DNA of 64,000 nucleotides. Source: Daedaleopsis sinensis (lineage: Eukaryota > Basidiomycota > Agaricomycetes > Polyporales > Polyporaceae). Numbering within the stretch: the first letter of the stretch is position 1; the number at the start of each line of letters is the position of its first letter. The notes under the pieces are model-generated. The model made no database searches, was not told where the DNA came from, and saw nothing but the letters and a program-made list of their open reading frames with translations. The stretch lies in NCBI GenBank assembly GCA_033807695.1, contig CM066301.1, forward strand, positions 1,364,001 to 1,428,000, read 5' to 3'. This document shows, in pieces, positions 1 to 9,602 of this stretch. A program made the translations under genes and the position numbers.

Positions 1-2170
1 CGTCAGAGGGCTTGGACTGGAACTGGTGGGGTTGACTGGGGGCCATGGTGGGGAGGGATGGTGGACGGGGGGAAGAAAGAGGAGCTGGGGAGGTGGAGAG
101 GCTTATATATCGTCGATAGAAGGCGGGCGTGGGGGCGCGCAAGGAAGCATGAGTTGGAGAGAGGGAGAGAGGGAGCCAGAGCAGCCCACTCGCGACCTGC
201 CGGTGCACAACCATGCTTAGACGCCCCTCCCCGTCGGACGCGCCAACGCTCCATCCCCGCGTAAGCTGTCACTGTCACGCACGAGTCACGTCCAGGTCAC
301 GCCTCTCCTCCTCCTACGCCTCCTCTCCGCATCCACTCCGCACTGTCTCAACCGCCCCCAGGTGCGCGTATGTCCGCACTCGCCTGCGGCCACACAGTGC
401 ACAATTACGTCCAGGGATGGCAGCCAGTCTCACCACCACTGACTGCTTGAGAATCCGCGCGTCCATCGCTTGTCGCTCCAAGGTCATGCGTCCCTCCTGC
501 CCCCACCCAGTCCCTTCCTCCTGCTGATCCGTCTCACCCTTTCTCACTCGCCCAGCACCTCCTGTGTCGGCATTGCGCCGGTCTCCGACCACTCCTGGGA
601 ACCCAGCCACTCGCGTTCTATCTCCCCGTCCGTCCTTGGACCTCCAAGACCCACCTCGCATGGCGAATTCGAAAAGGGACGCACAGGCCTGGTCTTGGTC
701 CCCAGAACCACCCTCCTTCGGCGACCCCCCTCAGAAGCCGTCCCCGACTGCCCTTCTCGACGAGCTTCCCCAGCTCTACCACGTTCCCCCCAAGCCTCAC
801 GCCGACCCCGTCCTCAGGCTTCGAATTCCACGGCTGGCCTCTCCGCCGTATCCCCCACGCCTGCGCACTCATGAATCAGAACCCCCATTCAGACGCAGGA
901 GCGTGCTGCTCAGTTTCAAGGTCCGTCAGTCGACAATGTCGTAATCGGCCGAAGCGAGTCGTTCTATAGCGCAACACGCTGCGAGCGTGCGTGCACGAAT
1001 GGGAGCGCGGCCATATCCTGGAAGGCTGGGTCCTGCCCTGCGGCAAACCTGGGCAATTCCGAATCGTGGACGGGCCCGCCGCAGTGCGGGGTGCCACTAG
1101 CGTGGAATACGTGACCGCGCGGCGCGTTGCAATTGGAAGCGTACAGGCAGGCAGCTGAGGCAGCGACAGCGGCGGCCAACTTTATTGGTTTGGGGGCTCG
1201 AGGAACGCGTGACGCGGTCGCGCGACGCGTTATGTCACAGCGCTAGCGCGTCTCGGCTGCCTAATGAGCGCGTCGGCGCGCGTCGCGTACCTCGTGGATC
1301 GTCATCAGGGTCCATGGCCAGCGAGATCTGGCCGTAGCCAGCCTCGACTAGCGATGCGATCTAGAGATCATCCATCATCGACATCGCTTGCTTGTGCTCG
1401 TCCAACTTGAACGTGTCGACGGCGTGTCGATATGCGTTATAGTAATACCTGGATGACGCGTAGTACGTGCGAAATGGAACTGCAATTGGACCTCGTGGCG
1501 TAGTCAAACCGTGCAGCCTGGGACGTGGAAGGGGGCGGACCAATGGAACGCCCGTCGTCGACACCGAACGTCCAGACCAAATGGCTTCGCTCAAGAGTCG
1601 AGGCTCGAGTAGATCTGGCTTCTGGTTCGCTGAGGCTGACTGCGTGTTCGAAGTCTCGGGGAGTCCATGCCATCTGCTGCGGTCCTCGAATGGAGGCATG
1701 CATGCAGCCAGATGCAGCCAGATCATACTGTGCCTCCTACCTACACATATGGTGAAGGCATCAGCACGGAAACCCTAAGTACTCCTCAGTTGTGCATGCC
1801 CCTCTTCGTCGTAACGTGTTAAATGCACTCTTACGTATCCGCTCACTCATGATGAAGTGTACCTTAGTAGTACCCTAGGCCTTCTCTTTGCAACGCGGTA
1901 GCGTTGCGTGGATGATCAATCCACAAATATGACACGGAGATCGCCTACATTTAGACATTGAAGCAGCTAGATGCTTCTCCATGATCAGGCCAACAACTTC
2001 ACGACGCGCATCCTTCAGCTTCCCGTCGAGCACCACGAAACATTCTACTGGCCTTGCGAGCACCAGGCCTCCGATGCGAGCATTAGTGAATTAGGACGTA
2101 CAAGTAGCAGAGACCTACAGCTAGAATATGCACAATTCGAAACGTCTACGTCAATGTCTGGAGTCTGGAG
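1..2170. other. No convincing gene
   Basis: Short open frames occur on both strands, but none shows a recognisable domain, a coherent chain of exons or family-like composition. The segment is pyrimidine-rich near 300-800. It may hold the untranslated flank of a gene outside the window and the 3' flank of the TFIIB-family gene at 2171. Confidence 0.5.
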
Positions 2171-4410
2171 TCAGAAGTCATACCACTCCTCAGCGCCCCC
2201 GGCGCCCCCGCCAGGCGACATCGGCCGCCACTCTTCCACGACCTCAACCTCCTCCTCAGCGGCCCCCGCAGCGACCGCAGGGAACGCGCAGCGCAGGCTC
2301 GGAGTTGCCGTACCGCCTTCCCCATTGTCCTCGTCCCCATCCTCATCCCCGTCCCCGTCCTCGTCCTCGTCCTCGTCCTCGTCATCTTCGGCGGGCCCGG
2401 GCCCGCCGACGCCGCTCTCGTCGTCGTATGCGTCTTCCGCAAGGTGCTGAGCGAAGTCGAGGTCGAGGTCGAGGTCCGCGTCGGGGTCCAGCAGCCTCGC
2501 GAGCGCGTCCATGTCGATCTTCTTCGATCCCCGCACCACGCCCGCGTCCGCGTCCGGGCCCTGCTCGTCGCGCTCGCGCTTCCGCTTCTTCCCCCGCGCT
2601 CCCGCCTTCGCCCCCGAGCCTTCTTCGAGGTCGGGCTCGGGCTCGGGGTCGGTATCCCAGCCCATGGCGACGCGCACGGCCGCAGCTTCCTCCGGCGCGC
2701 GCATGAGCGCGGCGAGCTCGCCGGGCGCGAAGAGCTCCTCGTCGGCGATGTGCTGCGCGTCCGCGCCGCCGCGCGCGGAGGCGAGCAGCTGCAGGCGCGT
2801 CGGCGCGCGCACGAACGCGTGCGGGAGCGCGGCCGCGTCCGCCGTGAGCAGGTGTGTGAGCAGATCGGGCGCGCGCGCGTGCGGGCCTGGAGCTGAATCG
2901 GTAGGGGACCGGGACCGGGACGAGGACGGGGGAGAGGGGGGCGACGGGGAGGGGAGCGCGGCGGAGAGGGGGCGCAGCAGGAACTGGGACGCGTCGAGCA
3001 CGGACTTGGGATGGCGCGTCTTGGTCTTTGCTTTCTTCGCGGGGGGCGGCAGGGCGCTGTCGCCGGCCACCGATGGGGTGCGGGACGACTGGCTGCTGCG
3101 GAAGGTGCTGCTGCCCTGCTCGGTGCTGTCCCACTCGTCGTCGGTCGCGTCGGCGTCTTTCTCGTCGAGATCGAGCTGCAGGGGGGGACGGCCGCCGCCC
3201 TCGATACGCTTGCGCCATAGCTCGTCTTGGAACTGCACGACGTCCTTGAGCCCGCGGGCGACGACGATGCGCTTGGCGACTTTGGACCGGCCCGCGCCCT
3301 CCTTGCCCTTTGCTGCCTTCCGGTGGTGCCCGTCCAGCCAGGGAACGTCGCGTATCCATTCTTCGACGACATCGTATATCTGCTTGTATCGCTGCATGAT
3401 CACGCCCTTCCCCGCTCCAAAGCGTGCACCAAGTGCTTGAGCGAACACTCCGGCATTTGGCAAGGACGAGGCCAGCTCGGCCTCGATCGCGAGCATGAAC
3501 AGAGCACACGCCGTTGGCGGGGTCGGAAGATGGGCGAGGGTGCCATTACGCGCGAGAAGGGCAGACAGCGCACTTGCAGTACACGTGATACTCGGCAGGT
3601 GAGAGTTGAGAGGGCAAAGGACCTTCGCGAGCGGTGCGGGAAGAGGACATGTCGCGTCGGAACTCGAGCCGTCTAGCAAAGACACTAGGTGCGTTCGAAG
3701 CATAGGCAGATGAACCGCTGGATCGGCCAGCGACAAGTTCAAGCAGAGGATCTCCGCGGTCTTCATGAACGCGCGCGATAGCGCAGTCGGCGACTCATCG
3801 AGTAAGTACTGTGAGACACAGCAGCACGTCAACACATGCTCATACATCCTGAAATAGCTGAGATACAAGACAAAAACGGGTGGTAGAGGGATGTCACTTA
3901 CTGCAATATCCCGAATAGCATCGCTCTTGTGCGACTCGCGCAGGGCGATAGCGAGGGCTGCGCCAGCCGTAAGTTTGGCCTTGCGGCCCCAGCGGTACTT
4001 CCCAACCCGCATAGCCTGGTCAAAGATGCCCTGAGCGCGAGGCGTCACCCCGGGGTTTGACAGGCGGACTGCAAGTGTACGGATGAATTCATGCATGGAA
4101 ATCTAAAGGCCGTGCTCAGCGGCCACAGGTTGACGAGGCAACCAAGAGACACACGTACCATGTTTCTGCGGTTTCGGGCCTCCTTCTCCTGTCCTGCCAG
4201 CACCCGCCCGTTCCTGCCACGCAGGGTACGCGCGCCCGATACGTCCAGGTGCACCGGATACTCCCGTCCAGAGGTGTCCGCATACTCGTGGTGCGAGACG
4301 AGGACGCTCTGGGTAGGGTCCGCCAGAGTCCCGCATTGTGTGCAGATGGCAGAGCCAATGTCTTGGTCCCAGACGGTGTTTGCGCCACACTCCTCACATC
4401 TTCCGCTCAT
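2171..4410 (-). CDS. TFIIB-family transcription factor (zinc ribbon plus cyclin-like fold; Brf1-like?)
   Basis: Likely a general transcription factor of the TFIIB/Brf1 family, acting in the nucleus at RNA polymerase II or III promoters. Three exons: 4410-4159, 4102-3902 and 3808-2171, giving about 696 residues. The N-terminus has a TFIIB-type zinc ribbon, C5-x2-C8-x14-C23-x2-C26. A cyclin-like repeat follows (the stretch with RKAKLTAGAALAIAL). The C-terminal half is low-complexity and very acidic near the end (Asp/Glu runs from a GAC/GAG microsatellite at about 2340-2400), ending in WYDF. The second intron (93 nt) is also open in frame, so unspliced translation looks continuous; I removed it because GTAAGT and a CACAG acceptor flank it and the joined protein reads more naturally. 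Brf1 identity is inferred; the Brf1-specific C-terminal block was not clearly seen. It faces SEN34 across 198 bp. Confidence 0.75.
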
Positions 4411-4608
4411 CCCATACGGCCCTTCCAAGCCCAGCGCAAGGTGGCGAAGATAAGAGACGACAAGGCTAGCGCGGACAGAACGGCTGGTGGTGGTGGTCGA
4501 GGGGCAAGGTACACTCGGACGCACGCGCGCTTCTTAGGTTCAGGTTGTGTGACGCGCCGTGACGGCATGTGACGACAGTGAAGATGCGCCGAGCGCTTAC
4601 AGGCAACC
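4411..4608. promoter_or_regulatory. Shared divergent promoter region (TFIIB-family gene / SEN34)
   Basis: The start codons of the two divergent genes lie only 198 bp apart, so their promoters must overlap. No TATA box stands out. This is inferred from gene arrangement, not from a recognised binding site. Confidence 0.45.
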
Positions 4609-5737
4609 ATGGCCTCTGACTCGGACGTCGACCGCAAAATTCAGCTTCGTGTCTCCAACCAGAAAGCATACGTCTGGGATGTAGAAGGTATACTGCGCGC
4701 ATGTGGGATGCGCGGACTGGTAGCTAATCTGGAGCGAGAAGGACAGATATCGCCTCATTGCGCGCGAAACACCACATTTGCGGTGTTCTGACCGGAACGC
4801 TGCCTCACCTGTCGCAGCAGAATGTATTCCTCGGACCACCACTTGTGTTGCTACCAGAGGAGGTCGTCTTGCTCTTGGAAAAGCGTGCGTTCCAATACCT
4901 CGTGTGTACTGTTCACTCCCATTGACCCCGCTCCAGAACTCGCCATCATGATCGATGATCCCAACGCGCACCCGGCCCCGTCTTCCGACGCGCTCGCGAG
5001 CTGGAACATGGAGAGGGAAGCATCGGCAAAGGCCCAGATGCTAGCTGCGGAGGCGGAAAGGTCGTCGGAGAAGGCTGCGAAGCTCTCCACATCGGAAGAG
5101 GCGATTCAGAAGCGCAAGGAGCGCGAGGCGAGGAAAGCCGCTGCTGCGCGCGCGAAGGCCCTTGCGGAAGGTCCCCTCGTCGACGAAATCTCCACCCCAG
5201 CCCTCGTAACTTCTGCTGTAACAGAGGACCGACCATCTACCCCCAGCAAAGTGCCGCCGCCCCCCTTCACCGTCACCATCCCCGCCAGTTCGTCCGACTT
5301 AGCGTGGTATGCACCTGGCTCAGCCGTGTACGCCACCCTCGAGGCTGCGCGCGATGCAGGTGTATGGGTCTACCCAACGACCTCGTTTGAACGCGCGAAA
5401 TGCCGTGTCTTCCGGGATCTGTGGGAGAAGGGCAACTACATGGGCGGTGGCATCCGATTCGGAGGGGACTTCTTGGTGTACCCCGGTGCGTTCTGTGTAT
5501 TGTGACTGTGCCGGTCGTGTCTTGATGTGTGTCTTTGTTCCAGGTGATCCTCTGCGATACCATTCGCATTTCGTCGCCTCGGTGATCGAATCCCCGCGTG
5601 CGCCGCTCATGCCTATGGAGATCGTCGCGCACGGCCGCCTGGGAACCGCGACCAAGAAGTCGCATCTGTTCTGCGAGTGGGACGAGGAGACGCAGGAGGT
5701 GACATACTTCTCAGTGGAATGGGCCGGATTTGGTTGA
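4609..5737 (+). CDS. SEN34: tRNA-splicing endonuclease subunit Sen34
   Basis: Catalytic subunit of the tRNA-intron endonuclease, which cuts the 3' splice site of intron-containing pre-tRNAs. Exons 4609-4687, 4747-4884, 4937-5485 and 5544-5737 give 319 residues. The N-terminal fold has the family block around GVLTGTLPHLSQQNVFLG. The middle is a charged Ala/Glu/Lys-rich linker (about residues 75-180), and the C-terminus is the nuclease fold with GGDFLVYPGDPLRYHSHF. The catalytic triad is visible with family spacing: Tyr254, His262 and Lys293 (TKKS). Intron 1 is phase 1 and joins DVE to DIASLR. Intron 2 uses GTGCGT and CTCCAG. Intron 3 falls inside the Tyr-containing motif. All hallmark residues are present, so the call is firm. 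Confidence 0.95.
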
Positions 5738-6273
5738 AGACGTCCGTGGATGCTCCTTGTAGAACACAGATATTTTCGTATGCACATCCTATGTGAATAC
5801 ATGATCGAGTGCGCCTATACCTTCGACACAATCAGGCCCATGTGCTTTCAATCCGTCCATGTTTAGCGTCACCACTTCAAATTTCGCAGAGAGATCGATT
5901 CGTCATTCCTCACCTCAAGCGGCGTTCCCTTGTGGTTATCATGGGCGGCTCAGATGGCGTACTAGTAACCTTACGCTTCGAAGGTAAGTCGCGATAACCG
6001 CAAGACCCGTGAAGCTGATGAGTCGTTGTTCTCCAATGAGTCCTGTGATCATTGATTACTTTATTTCCTCACGCATAGTATTAGGCAAGGGCAATCGCAA
6101 AAGGTAATCATATCTTGAAGCATACTAGTCATAATCGATACAGAGCATATCATATAGTGCGTGAATCCGGTCCAGAAGTATGTAGGAGAAGTATATGGAG
6201 GTGTACAATTATTTGATGTATGTATAATAAGCTACGCGGCCTAACCACACTGAAGTCCGTGCACAAGACAGCC
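5738..6273. other. Intergenic, no gene seen
   Basis: AT-richer spacer between the convergent SEN34 and F-box genes, presumably holding both 3' untranslated regions and terminators. No conserved open frame was found. Confidence 0.5.
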
Positions 6274-7953
6274 TCAGGCTGCAGAGGAGAAGAAAAGCTG
6301 CACCTGCGCATTGTTTCCGTCCCCGGGGAAAGCCATACTGCCGTCCACGACGCCGCGTGCGTGGCCCACGCGCACCTCCCTCAGCACGCCCGGCGCGGCG
6401 CGCCACCGCTCCTTCAGCATCCCGACCAGCTCGCGCTCGATGTCCGCGTGCCACGCGAAGCCGCGCATCTCCAGCCCCGCGAGCGCGGGGCAGAACGCAA
6501 GCATGAACGTCCCCGCGTGCGGGGGCACTGGCATTGTCCCGAGCGGTACGATCCGCGACTCCGCGAGCGCGCGCAGGAGGGAGGCGGCCGTCTGCGTGTT
6601 GGGCTCGCGCAGGTGCAGGGTCTTCACGGAGGGAAGGTGCTGCAGGAGGTCGGGCCACTGCGTGAAGCCCGGCCCTTGTGCGCCGTCCGCTGCTCCGCTG
6701 TTGACGATGAGCACCTCGACGGCGGATGTGTCGACGGGGAGGTCGTCCGCCGGGATGGCGTCGAGGAGCCACTCCGCGCCATGGACGGCGATCTCGACGG
6801 CGGGCACGAGATGCTGCTGCTTCTGTGCCGAGTCCGAGCTGCGCGATCCGCGGAGGTACGCCGTCTGTGTCGTGTCGTCCCATGTGAGCTCGAGCTGGCG
6901 GATGCCAGTCGTGCAGGGGAGCCGGTGCGAGAGGGCGGCGAGGTCGGGCAGGGCGAAGTCCTCGTCGACCATGTTGTCGACCGCGATGCGGAGGAGGGCG
7001 GACTCCGGGAGCGCGATGTGCGAGAGGAGGAGGTCGCTGTGGGCGATCGGCTGCGTGTCCAGCAGCAGCTCGCGGAGCGACGGCAGGTTAACCACCCGCT
7101 CGGCACCGACTTGGTCGCCGTCGCCCCAGAGATGGTAGCCGTAGATGGCGAGGGTCTGCAGGTGCGTGCACGGCTCGAGGAGGGCCAGCATCGCGGGGAG
7201 CGAGAGGGAGGTGTTGCGCAGATGTAGCTGCACCAAGGTGGACAGTGAGGTGGTCGAGGGGACGACGTTGTCGAGCTCGAGACGGCGGAGGCTCGGGGTT
7301 TCGCCTGCAAAGACGGATGGGATGACCAGACGGTCAAAGCTGGCCCGCGTCGCGTGGATGGTTAGGGAGTGGAGGTTCGGGGCCGCGACGTTCATCTTGT
7401 CGAAAAAGTTTGCGATAACCAAGGCGCTGGAGTGACGGACCTCGATGGACTGGATACGATAGGCATGAGGCGTGAGCACGGCGATAGCCGCGTCGATATC
7501 GCATTTGGCATCTTGCAAGACGATGTGGATGCCTCGGTCGCGGGTCCGCTCTACGGAGGCCTTCGCGAGTGTAGGGTTATTGAGGCAAATGTGCGTCCAA
7601 AAGCTGGGGTTACTAGTCGCAGCCTGGCGCCACCTCCGACAAGTAGAGATAGCGTTTAAGAAATCTGGTCCCGGTGGTTTGCCGGGCTTAAGGAGGTACG
7701 AGACAACCTCGCAGAAGATTTCCGTGGGGAAACAGGCGAAACGGACGAGCAGGTTGGAGATCGCCCTCTTCTGGGCGATCTTCTCTTGTAGAGAGCGGAC
7801 GCTTTGCAGCTCCTCTGCACAAAGGAATTCAAGGGATTGACACGCCTCCTCCGGGGAGTGATTCTCGATAGGTGACGGTCGACCGGAGCCAGCGTACTCC
7901 TGCTTCAGGAAGGTGGTGACAATTGACATGTGGGTATCGCGCCAGGCGTCCAT
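6274..7953 (-). CDS. F-box domain protein with LRR-like C-terminus
   Basis: Probable substrate receptor of an SCF (Skp1-Cullin-F-box) ubiquitin ligase. A single uninterrupted frame of 559 residues begins at ATG 7953. A short helical N-terminus (about residues 35-70, Glu/Gln-rich with SLQEKIAQKRA) precedes the F-box at about 70-120 (FPTEIFCEVVSYLL, then STCRRWRQAATSNPSFWTHI). The rest has regularly spaced leucines in irregular LRR-like repeats, such as SLTIHAT, LRRLELDNV, LVQLHLRNTSL and LKTLHLREP-like units. This layout is typical of the large Agaricomycete F-box families. The substrate cannot be guessed. Codon use matches the neighbours and no frameshift is apparent. Confidence 0.88.
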   Translation of the reverse strand: MDAWRDTHMSIVTTFLKQEYAGSGRPSPIENHSPEEACQSLEFLCAEELQSVRSLQEKIAQKRAISNLLVRFACFPTEIFCEVVSYLLKPGKPPGPDFLNAISTCRRWRQAATSNPSFWTHICLNNPTLAKASVERTRDRGIHIVLQDAKCDIDAAIAVLTPHAYRIQSIEVRHSSALVIANFFDKMNVAAPNLHSLTIHATRASFDRLVIPSVFAGETPSLRRLELDNVVPSTTSLSTLVQLHLRNTSLSLPAMLALLEPCTHLQTLAIYGYHLWGDGDQVGAERVVNLPSLRELLLDTQPIAHSDLLLSHIALPESALLRIAVDNMVDEDFALPDLAALSHRLPCTTGIRQLELTWDDTTQTAYLRGSRSSDSAQKQQHLVPAVEIAVHGAEWLLDAIPADDLPVDTSAVEVLIVNSGAADGAQGPGFTQWPDLLQHLPSVKTLHLREPNTQTAASLLRALAESRIVPLGTMPVPPHAGTFMLAFCPALAGLEMRGFAWHADIERELVGMLKERWRAAPGVLREVRVGHARGVVDGSMAFPGDGNNAQVQLFFSSAA

Positions 7954-9602
7954 GTCGAGCTGGAAGGAGAGATGTCGAGCTAAAAGGGGATGTGGTGGTA
8001 GAGAGTTGAGTTCACAGCCGCCAAAACGCAGCGGTTTAAAGGGCCTGTACGCGTGGACAGTCTAAGCGGAGGGCCACAATGGGCACCCGTGACGGGCCGC
8101 GGCATCCATTGTGAGGGCGGCCAGTCGCTTTGGGAACCGTACGAAGCGGCCGCTTATATGGCCACGATATGCACAATGGCCTGTTATTTGCATAGCCAAG
8201 TTAGACTAGCATTGATTGTGCTTCGTCGTGCATGGGGGCCAGAGATACGATGACTGATGTTTCTATCACTTCTCCGACAGCGTTAGTCTGTACTGGTAGA
8301 CAGCGTGTAGGGTATCCATACTCTAGTTTCGAGAGATTTGAGGACGCTTCCTTTCAGTGTTACACGAGTACACTGTGCTGTGCAGGTTTTCGCGATAGCT
8401 GGCCAAAGAGCGAGCACTGGTCAAAACATTACCGAGTCAACGACCGTTATCCTGAGAACTCTCTTCACGAGTACCTCCATGAAAGTGGCAAGGGAAATTC
8501 TTGAAATGTTTGAAATGTTTGACGAACAAGAGAAAGAGAGTTAACCCGAAATGCTACGACCGTCGACTGGAGGAGGCTGGTTAGGGGAGGATACGATGAA
8601 CTCGGAAGCGCCAGGCAGGTGGACCGGAGATGTCCAGGTACGCTCGGCATCTATCCGGCATGTACCGACACATAGCGGAGCAGTTGGAATGAACGAGCTG
8701 CTCTCGACAATGGTTATGCACATCGTCCGATGTGAGTACTTGAGTTCCCCAAGCCTGCGTCTTTACAGCTAACTGCAGACTCTAATCTCCGTAAAAACGC
8801 TTGTCTGCTAGTGGGCGGGGTTGGAAAGTAACGTGTAGGCATTCCGGCGGTCGGTGGCAAGAAGGACTCGGATCCGGACGCGGCGGGCGGGCGGAGAGGA
8901 TACCACCCTCAAGACAAGGGCTCGGATTTGTCGACACAGGTACCTCGAGCAAGCCTCGAGGCTCGCGCGAGCACCGATCGCGGAAGCGAACGAGCTAGGC
9001 AGATGGGCATCTCCGAGTCCGCGATGCGTGCGCACACACGCACCCATACTGCCTACCCGCGAACCTCGCGCGGCGGCTCCCCCCGGGCCTACCCACTACT
9101 AGTGCCGAACTGGGCAAGATGCATGCGCAAGCGACGTGTCGACCGGCCGCGTTAGGCAGGACGCGTACGGTGCTCTATGCCGATCTCAATACACTGGGCT
9201 AATGGGTGGGTGGGGGGCTTTAAGCTATGAGATTCGCGCGACGGCAATGCACATGCCACACAAACAAGCACGCGGGCACGGGGGAAAGGGGCAGAACAAG
9301 CTGTAGTAGATACACGACATGTACAGACAGACGGTAGCAGTATGAAACACGGAAGACACGGAAGACGGGAAGACGGGCGGACGGCGGAGGGACATGCAGA
9401 TGCAAGACGGAATGTAACAGTAGGGACGGGCGAACACGCATGGAGAAAACAAGATGAGCACGGGAGGCGCGGAGCGTTAGGCATTAGGTTAGCGTAGAGC
9501 GTAGAGCGGAGAACGCGGGATGCGGAACGCAGAGCAGCGCACGGAGGTCGCGGATCTCTGGCCAACGTATATTTTAAGTGCGTCGGCGTGCGGCATGCGC
9601 GA
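7954..9602. other. Intergenic, no gene seen
   Basis: About 1.6 kb between the F-box start and the ABD1 stop. Short frames such as the one at 8232-8504 have no recognisable domain. The first part should hold the F-box promoter and the last 450 bp the ABD1 3' flank. Confidence 0.45.

Noticed and set aside
2146..3372. 408-codon minus-strand frame overlapping the TFIIB-family gene
   Set aside because: It is another frame of the same GC-rich, low-complexity exon; Arg/Ser/Pro-biased and without domains, while the overlapping frame carries the zinc-ribbon gene.
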